This document shows positions 15,252 to 24,146 of a stretch of DNA of 34,515 nt, piece after piece. The stretch's first letter is position 1; every line of letters begins with the position of its first letter. The stretch lies in the NCBI GenBank assembly GCA_002418865.1, contig DIEY01000068.1, positions 242 through 34,756 of the forward strand. Direction: 5' to 3'. The notes beneath the pieces were generated by a model, which ran no database searches, had not been told where the DNA came from, and worked only from the letters and a program-made list of their open reading frames with translations. Both the position numbers and the translations under genes were made by a program. This DNA comes from Bacteroidales bacterium UBA5762. GTDB taxonomy: Bacteria; Bacteroidota; Bacteroidia; Bacteroidales; TTA-H9.

Positions 15252-17390
15252 TTATTGTTTAGGATTGTTACTTCCTGGTTTTGGCAGTAAAGCCTTGCGT
15301 GAGAGTTTTAATTTTCCAGTGGTTCGGTCGATATCGATGAGTTTTACGGTAACTTCGTCACCAACTTTCAAAACGCTCTCAATATCATTAATACGTCTCC
15401 AGTCGATTTCTGAGATATGTAGTAAGCCATCTTTACCGGGTAAGATTTCGACAAAAGCCCCAAAAGGTACTATGGTTTTTACTTTACCCGTGTAAACTTC
15501 TCCGATTTCGGGAATCGCAATAATGGCTTTTATTTTTTTCTTTACTGCTTCAATAGCGTCTTTATCGACGGCCACAATATCGATAATTCCAAATTCACCC
15601 ACTTCTTCAATAACAATGGTAGAATTGGTTTCGCGTTGCATATCCTGTATAATTTTTCCACCAGGGCCAATTACTGCGCCAATGAATTCCCTGGGGATAG
15701 TCATTTGGACAATACGTGGAACGTGAGGTTTATAATCGGGTCGTGGAGATGAAATGGTTTTGCGCATTTCGTGCAGAATATGCAAACGTCCTTTGCGTGC
15801 TTGTTCAAGTGCTTGGATTAATATTTCTGAAGAAATGCCCGATACTTTGATGTCCATCTGACAGGCGGTAATGCCATCTTCGGTTCCTGCTACCTTAAAA
15901 TCCATGTCTCCTAAATGATCTTCGTCTCCGAGAATATCGGAAAGAATAGCATAATTGCCAGTTTTTTCGTCAGTAATCAATCCCATGGCAATTCCAGAAA
16001 CGGGTTTTTTTATTTTTACTCCAGCATCCATAAGAGCAAGTGTACCTGCGCAAACTGTAGCCATTGAAGATGAGCCGTTCGATTCGAGAATATCGGAAAC
16101 TACTCTAATAGTATAAGGATTTTCTTCTGGAGATGGCATTACAGGTTTTAAGGCTCTTAATGCAAGGTTACCATGCCCGATCTCTCTGCGACTTGTTCCT
16201 CGAGAGGTTTTTACTTCACCAGTAGAAAATGGAGGGAAATTATAATGAAGAATAAAATTGGCCTTACCTTCGAGAACAGCGCCATCAATGGTCTGCTCGT
16301 CGAGTTTAGTGCCAAGGGTGCAGGTAGTAAGCGATTGAGTCTCTCCTCTGGTAAATATGGCCGAGCCATGTGCAGTAGGCAAATAATCTACTTCCGACCA
16401 TATAGGCCTGATCTCATCTAATTGTCGGCCATCGAGCCGAACTCTCTTTTCTAATATGACATTGCGAACGGCTTCCCACTGAGTATGATGGTAATACCTC
16501 TTGGCCATCACTTCCTTGGCAGCTCTTTCTTCTTCAGGGAGAGTTAACATGAAATCGTTGAAAATCTGTTCGAATTTTTCCGAACGTTCTTGTTTATTGG
16601 TTGGTTGTGAGGCTATTTCATATATTTTATTGTAACAAAAATCATGAAGGTTTTGCCGAAGTTCTTCGTTGTTTTCTTCGTGAGTATAAAGACGTTTATT
16701 TTGATAAGCGCCTACTTTTTTTGCCAGTTCAATTTGGGCTAAGCACTGTACTTTAATGATCTCGTGGGCATATTCAAGAGCCTGAATCAGCTCGGATTCT
16801 GAGATCTCTTTCATTTCGCCTTCCACCATTACAATATTATCAAGTGTAGCAGCCACCATGATATCCATGTCGGAGCGTTCCAAATCGCTTACCACTGGGT
16901 TGGCAATAAATTTTCCATCCACCCTTGCAATTTTTACCTCGGAGATAGGACCATTGAAAGGTATATTAGAGACAGAGATAGCGGCCGAAGCAGCTAGACC
17001 AGCCAAACAATCGGGAATAAAATTCTTTTCACCCGAAATTAATGTGATTATAACCTGTGTTTCAGCGTGATAATCTTCTGGGAATAAGGGTCGCAGAGCT
17101 CTATCTACCAATCGAGCAGTAAGAATTTCGTACTCCGAAGGTCTGGCTTCGCGTTTAAAAAATCCTCCAGGAAATCGCCCTGTAGCAGCATATTTCTCTT
17201 GATATTCTACCGTTAAAGGCAGAAAATCTACATCTTCTTTGGCTTCCTTGGTCGAAACTACTGTGGCTATAAGCATAGTACTGCCCAAACGCACTACTAC
17301 AGCACCATCGGCTTGTTTGGCCAATTTTCCGGTTTCTATAACTATCTCGCGGCCATCAGGAAGAAATATATTTTGAAAAATTCCTTGCAT
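15252..17390 (-). CDS. pnp: Polyribonucleotide nucleotidyltransferase (PNPase)
   Basis: PNPase degrades RNA 3' to 5' by phosphorolysis and is a main enzyme of mRNA turnover in the cytoplasm. The 712 residues show both RNase PH-like domains. The first starts FLPDGREIVIETGKLAKQADG; the second carries FTRGETQSLTTCTLG, NFPPFSTGEVK and the catalytic-core segment ILGDEDHLGDMDFKVAGT. They are followed by a KH domain with VIGPGGKIIQDMQ (about 568-580) and an S1 domain (KVKTIVPFGAFVEILPGKDG.., about 620-692). Length and order are complete. It lies 184 bases downstream of rpsO, the classic rpsO-pnp pairing, with a hairpin in between, and 64 bases upstream of rpoD. Confidence 0.98.
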   Translation of the reverse strand: MQGIFQNIFLPDGREIVIETGKLAKQADGAVVVRLGSTMLIATVVSTKEAKEDVDFLPLTVEYQEKYAATGRFPGGFFKREARPSEYEILTARLVDRALRPLFPEDYHAETQVIITLISGEKNFIPDCLAGLAASAAISVSNIPFNGPISEVKIARVDGKFIANPVVSDLERSDMDIMVAATLDNIVMVEGEMKEISESELIQALEYAHEIIKVQCLAQIELAKKVGAYQNKRLYTHEENNEELRQNLHDFCYNKIYEIASQPTNKQERSEKFEQIFNDFMLTLPEEERAAKEVMAKRYYHHTQWEAVRNVILEKRVRLDGRQLDEIRPIWSEVDYLPTAHGSAIFTRGETQSLTTCTLGTKLDEQTIDGAVLEGKANFILHYNFPPFSTGEVKTSRGTSRREIGHGNLALRALKPVMPSPEENPYTIRVVSDILESNGSSSMATVCAGTLALMDAGVKIKKPVSGIAMGLITDEKTGNYAILSDILGDEDHLGDMDFKVAGTEDGITACQMDIKVSGISSEILIQALEQARKGRLHILHEMRKTISSPRPDYKPHVPRIVQMTIPREFIGAVIGPGGKIIQDMQRETNSTIVIEEVGEFGIIDIVAVDKDAIEAVKKKIKAIIAIPEIGEVYTGKVKTIVPFGAFVEILPGKDGLLHISEIDWRRINDIESVLKVGDEVTVKLIDIDRTTGKLKLSRKALLPKPGSNNPKQ

Positions 17391-17521
17391 TTTTTATCTT
17401 TTTAAATTATATTACTTAAAACATTCAACGTCATAAAATTCAATATGAACGATTCCAGTATATTCACTGATTCCAATGACTTTATTTCCCTATGGCGTAA
17501 AAGTTAGAAACCTTCCATATT

Positions 17522-17548
17522 AAAAAAGGCAATTGTAGAAACTGCCTT
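17522..17548 (-). terminator. rpsO terminator or rpsO-pnp attenuator
   Basis: On the minus strand AAGGCA and TGCCTT form a 6-bp stem, extendable by TT/AA past a mismatch, followed by a run of six T. It lies 26 bases past the rpsO stop and 130 bases before the pnp ATG, so it probably ends most rpsO transcripts and lets part read through into pnp. Confidence 0.6.
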
Positions 17549-17574
17549 CTGTCTTACAAAATATTATAATCAAG

Positions 17575-17844
17575 TTATTTCCTTATTCCAAGCCTCTTAA
17601 TGACTTCGCGATACCTTTCAATATTTTTAGCACGCAGATAGTTCAAAAGATGCTTTCTATGACCCACCATCAAAACTAAGGAGCGGCGCGTAACAAGATC
17701 TTTAGGATTGGTTTTCAAATGTTGCGTCAAATGATTAATTCTGAGCGTCAACAGAGCTACTTGTGCTTCAGTAGAACCAGTATTTTCTTCAGAACCACCA
17801 TATTCCTTAAATATTTCCTTCTTGGTTTCGGACGTTAAGTACAT
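17575..17844 (-). CDS. rpsO: 30S ribosomal protein S15
   Basis: S15 binds 16S rRNA in the small-subunit platform. From the ATG at 17844 the protein is 89 residues, the normal family length, and starts MYLTSETKKEIFKEYGG. GSTEAQVALLTLRINHLTQH and the C-terminal RYREVIKRLGIRK are diagnostic. An in-frame ATG eight codons upstream (17868) would add MQKIKEKF and place the start only about eight bases from the predicted transcription start, so the inner ATG is preferred. The -7 box at 17883-17890 supports its own promoter. It heads rpsO-pnp-rpoD on the minus strand. Confidence 0.96.
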   Translation of the reverse strand: MYLTSETKKEIFKEYGGSEENTGSTEAQVALLTLRINHLTQHLKTNPKDLVTRRSLVLMVGHRKHLLNYLRAKNIERYREVIKRLGIRK

Positions 17845-17882
17845 AAACTTTTCTTTAATTTTTTGCATTCATTTTAGGGGTG

Positions 17883-17890
17883 CAAATATA
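17883..17890 (-). promoter_or_regulatory. -7 box of rpsO
   Basis: The minus strand reads TATATTTG followed by CACC, a strong Bacteroidota -7 element. It gives a leader of about 30 bases before the ATG at 17844. A TTG at the -33 position is not evident. Confidence 0.55.
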
Positions 17891-17978
17891 CGACATTTTC
17901 ATTCAGTAAGAATTTTTTAGCACTTTTTTATGAAAATTTCGTCTTCAGCAGTTTTTATACTAAATGATAAAATCAACT

Positions 17979-17986
17979 TACCTTTG
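17979..17986 (+). promoter_or_regulatory. -7 box of the M3 peptidase gene
   Basis: TACCTTTG matches TAnnTTTG on the plus strand 88 bases before the ATG at 18075. The -33 position holds a T run rather than TTG, so this is moderate support. Confidence 0.4.
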
Positions 17987-18074
17987 TCGTGGTTTAAAGC
18001 CTCCAATGTTGTGTGTCGTATACTTAAAATCTGTAATTTGCTTCTTATCAATGTTTAAAGATAAATTCTAATCT

Positions 18075-20180
18075 ATGAAAAATTTTCTTATTATGATTTG
18101 TGCAGTAATGCTCACTTTTGCGGCCTGCAAAACCGACGAACAAAGAACCAACCCTTTATTAGTTAAATGGAATACACCATTTGAAGTTCCTCCTTTCGAT
18201 CAAATTGACACCTCGGATTATTTTCCTGCCATGATGGAGGGCATCGGCCAACACGAGAAAGAAATTATGGCCATTGCTGAGAATGAGGCAAGCCCAACAT
18301 TCGATAATACAATTTTAGCATTCGACACATCGGGCAAACTACTCACTCGAATTACCAATGTTTTCTTCAATTTATTGGAAGCTAATACCAATGATCAGAT
18401 GCAAAAGATTGCTGAAAAGATATCTCCCGTTTTATCTACTTATCAGGATAATATTTACATGAATCGAAAACTTTTCGAAAGGATAAAATCGGTTTATGAG
18501 CAAAGTAAACAATTAGGATTAGATGATCAACAAATTAGAGTAAGCGAGAAATATTATAATGATTTTGTAAGAAGTGGAGCTGCTTTAGATTCCATTCATC
18601 AGGCTCGGCTCAGGCAAATTAATCAAGAGCTTTCTTTGTTTTCATTGAAGTATGGGAATAATGTTTTGGCCGAAACCAATAATTTTAAACTGGTGATTGA
18701 AAATAAGGAAGATTTAGAAGGATTACCTTCTGAAGTAATCGATGCAGCGGCAGAAGCAGCAAAAGCGGCTGGAATGAACGGCAAATGGGTTTTCACTTTG
18801 GCCAAGCCCAGTATGATTCCTTTTTTGCAATATTCCACTCGCAGAGATTTGAGAGAGAAAATATATCGTGCCTATTTTATGCGTGGCGATAATAACAATG
18901 AGTATGATAACAAGGAAATTATTGCTAACATGGTGAAGCTTAGAGCCGAGAAAGCCGAATTATTAGGGTATGAAAACTGGGCATCTTATGTCATAGCAGA
19001 AAATATGGCCAAAACTCCTTCAGCTGTTGATGAATTTTTAATGAATCTTTGGGATGCGGCCTTACCAGTGGCTAAGAATGAAGCTAAGCAAATGCAGATG
19101 ATGATTCAAAATGAAGGAGGTGACTTTCAACTCGAGCCATGGGATTGGTGGTATTATGCCGAGAAGATTCGTAAAGCCAAATATAATGTTGATGAAAATG
19201 AGTTAAAACCTTATTTCTCACTTCAAGATGTTCGTCAAGGTATGTTCGATGTTGCAAATAAATTATATGGAATTACGCTCACACTCAGGAATGACATTCC
19301 TGTTTACCATAATGATGTAGAAGTATATGAAGTAAAAGATGCCGATGGCAGCCATTTGGGTCTTCTTTATCTTGATTATTATCCAAGAGCCGAGAAGCGC
19401 GTAGGAGCGTGGTGCACGGAATTCCGATCTGCAGGATGGGAGAATGGGAAAAGAATAAGCCCTATTGTTTCAATCGTTTATAATATTACTCCTGCCACCT
19501 CTTCATCTCCATCTTTACTTAATTGGGATGAAACCACTACTCTTTTTCATGAATTCGGACATGCTTTGCATGCGCTTTTTACTGAGGGAAAATACAGACG
19601 CACTGCTGGCGTCGTTCCTCGTGATTTTGTGGAATTACCTTCTCAAATTATGGAAAACTGGGCCGGAGAGTCGGAGGTGCTTAAAATGTATGCCAAGCAT
19701 TACCAAACAGGAGATATTATACCCGACTCGCTTATTCGAAAAATAGAGAAAAGTGGTCAATTTAATCAGGGCTTTGAGACTGTTGAATATTTGGCTGCGG
19801 CTATACTTGACATGAGATATCATGAATTGCCATATTCAAAAGCCAGCATCGAACCCAATGCATTCGAAAAGAAATCGATGGACGAGATTGGTTTGATAAA
19901 GGAGATTCTTCCTCGCTACAGAGGAACTTATTTTCAACACATCTTTAGTGGAGGATATTCGGCGGGTTATTATGTTTATATCTGGGCTGAAGTATTAGAT
20001 GCCGATGCTTTTGATGCCTTTGTGAAGAGTGGAGATATTTTCAATAAAGAATTAGCCTCCAAGTTCCGTAATTATTGCCTTGCCCATGGTGGAGATGAAG
20101 ATGCTATGACTCAATATGTCAAATTCCGTGGACAGCAACCTTCCATTGAACCTTTGCTTAAAAGAAGAGGTTTGAAGTAA
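18075..20180 (+). CDS. dcp: M3-family peptidyl-dipeptidase, lipoprotein (Dcp-like)
   Basis: This 701-residue zinc metallopeptidase of family M3 cleaves dipeptides or short oligopeptides. The N-terminus MKNFLIMICAVMLTFAAC is a lipoprotein signal with lipobox FAAC and the lipidated cysteine at residue 18, so it is anchored in the envelope, unlike the cytosolic E. coli Dcp. The zinc motif LFHEFGHALHALF has His492, Glu493 and His496, and the downstream ligand region ENWAGESEVLKMYA fits the family. The C-terminal FSGGYSAGYYVYIWAEVLDADAF is the conserved M3 substrate-binding stretch. It is a single-gene unit converging on pruA with a shared strong hairpin between them. A Dcp versus oligopeptidase A role cannot be settled by eye. 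Confidence 0.94.
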   Translation: MKNFLIMICAVMLTFAACKTDEQRTNPLLVKWNTPFEVPPFDQIDTSDYFPAMMEGIGQHEKEIMAIAENEASPTFDNTILAFDTSGKLLTRITNVFFNLLEANTNDQMQKIAEKISPVLSTYQDNIYMNRKLFERIKSVYEQSKQLGLDDQQIRVSEKYYNDFVRSGAALDSIHQARLRQINQELSLFSLKYGNNVLAETNNFKLVIENKEDLEGLPSEVIDAAAEAAKAAGMNGKWVFTLAKPSMIPFLQYSTRRDLREKIYRAYFMRGDNNNEYDNKEIIANMVKLRAEKAELLGYENWASYVIAENMAKTPSAVDEFLMNLWDAALPVAKNEAKQMQMMIQNEGGDFQLEPWDWWYYAEKIRKAKYNVDENELKPYFSLQDVRQGMFDVANKLYGITLTLRNDIPVYHNDVEVYEVKDADGSHLGLLYLDYYPRAEKRVGAWCTEFRSAGWENGKRISPIVSIVYNITPATSSSPSLLNWDETTTLFHEFGHALHALFTEGKYRRTAGVVPRDFVELPSQIMENWAGESEVLKMYAKHYQTGDIIPDSLIRKIEKSGQFNQGFETVEYLAAAILDMRYHELPYSKASIEPNAFEKKSMDEIGLIKEILPRYRGTYFQHIFSGGYSAGYYVYIWAEVLDADAFDAFVKSGDIFNKELASKFRNYCLAHGGDEDAMTQYVKFRGQQPSIEPLLKRRGLK

Positions 20181-20257
20181 TATTTTATTTCACATTATTT
20201 TAAGGCAACCCATCAAGGGATCTGTAGTTTTCAGTTTGTTAGATAAGACACATAAAA

Positions 20258-20292
20258 ATTGCGGCTGCGGCTTTTAAAGCCGCAGCCGCAAT
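20258..20292. terminator. Strong hairpin terminator between convergent genes
   Basis: A perfect 17-bp inverted repeat (ATTGCGGCTGCGGCTTT and its complement) has a single central base. On the minus strand the hairpin is followed by five T, so it terminates pruA best; plus-strand reads from the peptidase gene meet the same stem without a T run. Its GC-rich core stands out from the AT-rich surroundings. Confidence 0.75.
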
Positions 20293-20364
20293 AATACACG
20301 GGTCAATTTTCAACATCCTCAGGAAAATGGTTAATACAAAATAATTCAGATAAAGCTATTTGGG

Positions 20365-21996
20365 TTATTTAACTCCCATGTAAGGATATTTATAATCAGT
20401 AGGTGGCATAAGGTTTTCCTTTATGGCACGAACGCTTGTCCAGCGAAGCAGGTTGATTGGGCCACCAGCTTTATCATTAGTGCCACTGGCTCTCGAGCCA
20501 CCAAAAGGTTGTTGAGCAACCACTGCGCCTGTTGGTTTATCGTTGAAATAGAAATTGCCCGCAGCATATTTTAATACTTCACAGGCATGATTCAATGCTT
20601 TTCTGTCTTTTGCAAAGACAGCACCTGTTAGACCATAAGGTGAAGTTTTATCGCATAACTGCAAGGTTTCTTCAAATTTATCATCCTGATAAACATAAAC
20701 ACTTAAAACAGGTCCAAAAATTTCTTCCTCCATGGTTTTGAAATGAGGATTAGTAGTGAGAATTATAGTCGGCTCTATATAATAACCAATCGATTTGTCT
20801 CCCTTCCCACCCCAAATAATTTCGGCTTCTGATGAACTTTTTGCAAAGTCGATATAATGCATAATTTTATCGAATGCTGATTCTTCTATAACTGCATTGA
20901 CAAAATTCTCGTACTCTGTAGGTGGGCCAATTTTGATTTCCTTGAGCATTTCGAGCATTTTATCTTTTAAGCGAGGCCAAAGCGATTGAGGCACATAGGC
21001 TCTTGAAGCAGCCGAGCATTTTTGCCCTTGATATTCATAAGCACCTCGTATTAAAGCAGTGGCAGCTTCATCTATATCAGCACTAGAGTGTAGAAATACA
21101 AAGTCTTTTCCGCCGGTTTCACCTACAATTCTTGGATAAGAATGATAATGCTCCAAATTATTTCCAATAGTTTTCCAGAATCCATTGAAAGTAGCAGTGC
21201 TTCCAGTAAAATGGATTCCAGCCAAATCGGGATGATTCAAAACAATATTTCCAATTATCGACCCCTGTCCGGGAACAAAGTTGATGACTCCATCCGGAAC
21301 TCCGGCTTCCTGATAAATCTTCATGAGAAAATAATTCGATAAGATAGCGGTTGAAGCTGGTTTCCATACTACTGTGTTTCCCATCACAACAGGCGACATG
21401 CTTAAATTAGAACTAATGGAAGTAAAATTAAATGGGGATACCGCAAAAATAAATCCCTCTAATGGTCTAAATTCCATTCGATTAATAGTGCTCGTATCCA
21501 TTAAGGGTTGATAGCTATAAATCTTTGCAAGATAATAAGCATTAAATCTTAAAAAATCAATAGTTTCACAAGCGCTGTCAATTTCAGCCTGATAGATATT
21601 TTTGCTCTGTCCGAGCATAGTAGAAGCATTTATCAGTCCGCGATATTTCTTCGAAATCAATTCGGCAATTTTTACATTAATGCTCAGTCTTTCAACCCAT
21701 GAAACATTTGCCCAATATTCATGTGCTTTGAGAGCTGCATTTATGGCCATTTTTACTTCTTCATCTCCTGCTTTATGATAAGTGGCCAATACATGAGAAT
21801 GATTGTGTGGCATGACCACCTTACCCAAATTACCCGTGCGAATTTCTTTTCCGCCTATGATAAGAGGAATGTCAATTACTTCGTTGGATAGACGCTGGAT
21901 TTCCTTTTCTAATTCCTTACGTTCTGGTGAGCCGGGTAAATAACCAAGAATGGGTTCATTCTTTGGCAGATCATACTTAAAGATCGCATTATTCAT
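20365..21996 (-). CDS. pruA: L-glutamate gamma-semialdehyde dehydrogenase (PruA)
   Basis: This enzyme oxidises delta-1-pyrroline-5-carboxylate, in equilibrium with glutamate semialdehyde, to glutamate using NAD+, the second step of proline and arginine breakdown. The 543-residue aldehyde dehydrogenase has AVSPFNFTSISSNL (residues 185-198), the cofactor loop HFTGSTATF (262-270), the general base Glu293 in VGETGGKDFVF and catalytic Cys327 in YQGQKCSAASRAYV. Length and sequence fit the single-domain ALDH4-type PruA, not the bifunctional PutA. No proline dehydrogenase gene is next to it. It has its own full-consensus promoter and a strong terminator, so it is a monocistronic unit. Confidence 0.95.
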   Translation of the reverse strand: MNNAIFKYDLPKNEPILGYLPGSPERKELEKEIQRLSNEVIDIPLIIGGKEIRTGNLGKVVMPHNHSHVLATYHKAGDEEVKMAINAALKAHEYWANVSWVERLSINVKIAELISKKYRGLINASTMLGQSKNIYQAEIDSACETIDFLRFNAYYLAKIYSYQPLMDTSTINRMEFRPLEGFIFAVSPFNFTSISSNLSMSPVVMGNTVVWKPASTAILSNYFLMKIYQEAGVPDGVINFVPGQGSIIGNIVLNHPDLAGIHFTGSTATFNGFWKTIGNNLEHYHSYPRIVGETGGKDFVFLHSSADIDEAATALIRGAYEYQGQKCSAASRAYVPQSLWPRLKDKMLEMLKEIKIGPPTEYENFVNAVIEESAFDKIMHYIDFAKSSSEAEIIWGGKGDKSIGYYIEPTIILTTNPHFKTMEEEIFGPVLSVYVYQDDKFEETLQLCDKTSPYGLTGAVFAKDRKALNHACEVLKYAAGNFYFNDKPTGAVVAQQPFGGSRASGTNDKAGGPINLLRWTSVRAIKENLMPPTDYKYPYMGVK

Positions 21997-22024
21997 AAAA
22001 ATTGAGTTTTAAATTTGCATCTTG

Positions 22025-22055
22025 CAAAGATATTCAGCCTACTTCATTAAAACAA
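22025..22055 (-). promoter_or_regulatory. pruA promoter (full consensus)
   Basis: On the minus strand TTG (22055-22053), a 20-base spacer and TATCTTTG (22032-22025) match the Bacteroidota housekeeping consensus exactly. The predicted leader before the ATG at 21996 is about 20 bases. Confidence 0.75.
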
Positions 22056-22242
22056 GTCAACTATATCTTTCGAATTTTTTTATTATATAAAAAGATATTC
22101 AGAAAATTAGACATCATTCATTCACTGACTTCATAACATCGTCAAGACAGCCAATTGAGAAATGGGCAGAGAAAACATGTGCCAGAGGTAGTATAGCATT
22201 AAATCATGGGGTGGCTTTAGTTCTGTTGGTCATTGGTTATTT

Positions 22243-22419
22243 TCAATCTTCTGTTGATTGACTCCCATTTGATTTTATTCTCTTAGTTTTTAAAAGTGCT
22301 TCACGAAGTAAATATTCTATTTGTCCATTGATGCTTCTGAATTCATCATTGGCCCATTGCTGAAGTGCATCGAGCATTTCAGGTGAGATTCTCAATGGGA
22401 AAACTTTTTTCTTACTCAT
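22243..22419 (-). CDS. Arc-like ribbon-helix-helix DNA-binding protein, 58 aa
   Basis: This is a short gene of 58 residues. KKVFPLRISPEMLDALQQWA (residues 4-23) forms the beta-strand and first helix, and RSINGQIEYLLREALLK (28-44) the second helix of an Arc/MetJ-type ribbon-helix-helix fold. The pattern FPLRIS at the strand and GQIEYLLREAL are typical of Arc-family proteins, which bind DNA as dimers of dimers. It is the last of three minus-strand genes (SPFH, PH-like, RHH), 56 bases after the previous stop. By family analogy it may repress its own operon; a dyad upstream of the SPFH gene is a candidate site. No toxin gene is adjacent, so a toxin-antitoxin role is unlikely. Confidence 0.85.
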   Translation of the reverse strand: MSKKKVFPLRISPEMLDALQQWANDEFRSINGQIEYLLREALLKTKRIKSNGSQSTED

Positions 22420-22475
22420 GATTTCGAATGAATGAATAAAGAAATGATCTCATGTTTGTTCGTTGTATTTTTAAC

Positions 22476-22991
22476 TTATTTTGGAATATTCTCAAATCCA
22501 TAATATTTAAGTACTTGTCTAACTTTTTCGGGCTGTTGGGTTCCAATGAGAATTTGTTTGCCATTTTTTGTCATCAATTGTATTCCCCAGCGGCCGCTCA
22601 AATTATAAGCTTTTTTCTTTCCAAAACCACGGTATCCCCATCCGCCATAATCCTTGATGGGATGGTATCGCTTCACATAGGCTTGCTGAATGTCTTCCCA
22701 TAAAAATGCTTTCTGTTTTAAAAATGGTGGATATTCGATGAAGATACCCTTGTCGTCTATTCTTATTTTGAGTTGCATGGTAAAAAACAAAAAAGAAATA
22801 AGAATAATGGCGATCAAGCTTGTGCTGAGAGTAATGATGAAATCGGTGAGTGGAAGATCAGTTTCAACGCTAGCGGAAATAAATATTAAGGGCTGAATGA
22901 TGCCAATAATAACCAGAATAATCAAAGCAGCCATGAGTATCCAGCCTAAAGCGATATGACGTAAAACCTGATTCTCTTCGAATTTTCTCAT
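22476..22991 (-). CDS. Membrane protein with two TM helices and PH-like domain
   Basis: This 171-residue protein has two N-terminal transmembrane helices (about residues 13-40 and 48-72), then a soluble domain of about 100 residues. Its pattern KIRIDDKGIFIEYPPFLKQK, then WEDIQQAYVKRY and RWGIQLMTKNGKQILIGTQ, resembles bacterial PH-like domains. I believe it falls near DUF6141, but that assignment is from memory and unchecked. It starts 12 bases after the SPFH gene and is followed by the RHH gene, so the three probably form an operon acting at the membrane. The molecular role is unknown. Confidence 0.8.
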   Translation of the reverse strand: MRKFEENQVLRHIALGWILMAALIILVIIGIIQPLIFISASVETDLPLTDFIITLSTSLIAIILISFLFFTMQLKIRIDDKGIFIEYPPFLKQKAFLWEDIQQAYVKRYHPIKDYGGWGYRGFGKKKAYNLSGRWGIQLMTKNGKQILIGTQQPEKVRQVLKYYGFENIPK

Positions 22992-23003
22992 TCTCGTGGA
23001 TGA

Positions 23004-23873
23004 TTAATGATAGAGAGTTCCGGCATTTACCACTGGTGAAGCGGCTTTATCGGAGGTAAGAACTACCATGAGGTTGGTTACCATGGCGGCTTTTCGTTCA
23101 TCGTCGAGTGTAACTACCTGACGTTCGGACAGCATATCGAGGGCCATTTCGACCATGCTAACGGCTCCTTCAACAATCTTATGACGAGCTGCCACTATAG
23201 CCGTGGCTTGCTGGCGCTGCAACATGGCACTGGCTATTTCCGAAGAATAGGCTAAATAACTGATACGGGCTTCAATAACCTGTATTCCAGCCATCTGAAG
23301 ACGTTCGGTGAGCTCTTGTTCCAAAATATGATTTACCTCTTCTCCGCCCGAGCGTAGCGTGGTTTCGCGCTGTTCATCATCAAAATTATCATAAGGATAA
23401 TGCCCAGCCAGCTTCCGAATGGCAGCCTCACTTTGAATATCAACAAATTGTAGGTAATCGTCCACTTCGAATGCAGCTTTGAAAGTGTCCTTTACTTTCC
23501 AAACCAACACAATCCCTATCATAATAGGATTACCTAATTTGTCGTTCACTTTGATGGGATCTGCATTCAAATTGCGAGCCCTGAGCGAAATCTTTTTACG
23601 CACATAAAAGGGATTTACCCAGAAAAAGCCATTCCTTACAATCGTTCCCGAATATTTGCCAAACAAAACTAGAACGGCCGATTCATTGGGATTTACCACT
23701 AACAGACCTACTATCATAAAAATAGTAAGCAAACAAAGGAAGATTCCTATTACAATGGCGGGTACACTGTTTGGGAACAAAACAAAAAGAAGTATACCCA
23801 AGGCAAGCGTTACTATCGTAACGACCACTCCTAAATAACCCGAAGGAGGAACAACAAATTTTTCATGGTTCAT
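23004..23873 (-). CDS. SPFH/band-7 domain membrane protein
   Basis: This 289-residue protein has two close transmembrane segments (about residues 12-34 and 36-60), followed by an SPFH/band-7 domain beginning VVNPNESAVLVLFGKYSGTI and continuing through NGFFWVNPFY and EQELTERLQMAGIQVIEARI. The C-terminal part SEIASAMLQRQQATAIVAAR is the helical, oligomerising region common to the family. Such proteins form ring-like membrane assemblies and are often linked to membrane microdomains or protease control. It leads an operon with a PH-like membrane protein and an RHH regulator. An imperfect dyad lies 24-49 bases before its ATG. Confidence 0.92.
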   Translation of the reverse strand: MNHEKFVVPPSGYLGVVVTIVTLALGILLFVLFPNSVPAIVIGIFLCLLTIFMIVGLLVVNPNESAVLVLFGKYSGTIVRNGFFWVNPFYVRKKISLRARNLNADPIKVNDKLGNPIMIGIVLVWKVKDTFKAAFEVDDYLQFVDIQSEAAIRKLAGHYPYDNFDDEQRETTLRSGGEEVNHILEQELTERLQMAGIQVIEARISYLAYSSEIASAMLQRQQATAIVAARHKIVEGAVSMVEMALDMLSERQVVTLDDERKAAMVTNLMVVLTSDKAASPVVNAGTLYH

Positions 23874-23896
23874 GGTAAAATGATATTAATATGATA

Positions 23897-23922
23897 TTGC
23901 AATAATACTAATTATTTTGCAA
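23897..23922. promoter_or_regulatory. Imperfect dyad, possible operator of the SPFH operon
   Basis: The outer arms TTGCA and TGCAA and the inner arms ATAAT and ATTAT (around ACTA) form a dyad, offset by two bases between inner and outer parts. It overlaps a minus-strand -7-like box TATTATTG (one mismatch to TAnnTTTG). Its position just before the SPFH gene, in an operon ending in an RHH protein, suggests autoregulation; this is inference. Confidence 0.35.
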
Positions 23923-24113
23923 TTTTTAACAACTTAGTTGAATTATTTTTATTTTGATTGTAACAAGGTGTATTTCAATGTTTTATTCATTAAGATTTTT
24001 TGCATAAAGTTGCTATTTGCCACTTGAATAGAAGGATTTAACAAAAGCAATGATTTGCCCTTCGACGCTTAAGGGTGAAAACCACCTTCAAGTAAGGAAG
24101 AGGCAAAATGTGT

Positions 24114-24121
24114 TTACTTTG
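24114..24121 (+). promoter_or_regulatory. -7-like box of the HAD-parC gene run
   Basis: TTACTTTG (followed by CA) matches TAnnTTTG with one mismatch, 26 bases before the ATG at 24147. No TTG lies at -33. It falls inside the in-frame extension that begins at 24108, supporting the later start. Confidence 0.35.
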
Positions 24122-24146
24122 CAAATCATTTTATTGTCTTTTATTG

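Noticed and set aside
22243..22419. RHH gene as antitoxin of a toxin-antitoxin pair
   Set aside because: Neighbours are a PH-like membrane protein and an SPFH protein; no toxin-like small gene is adjacent.
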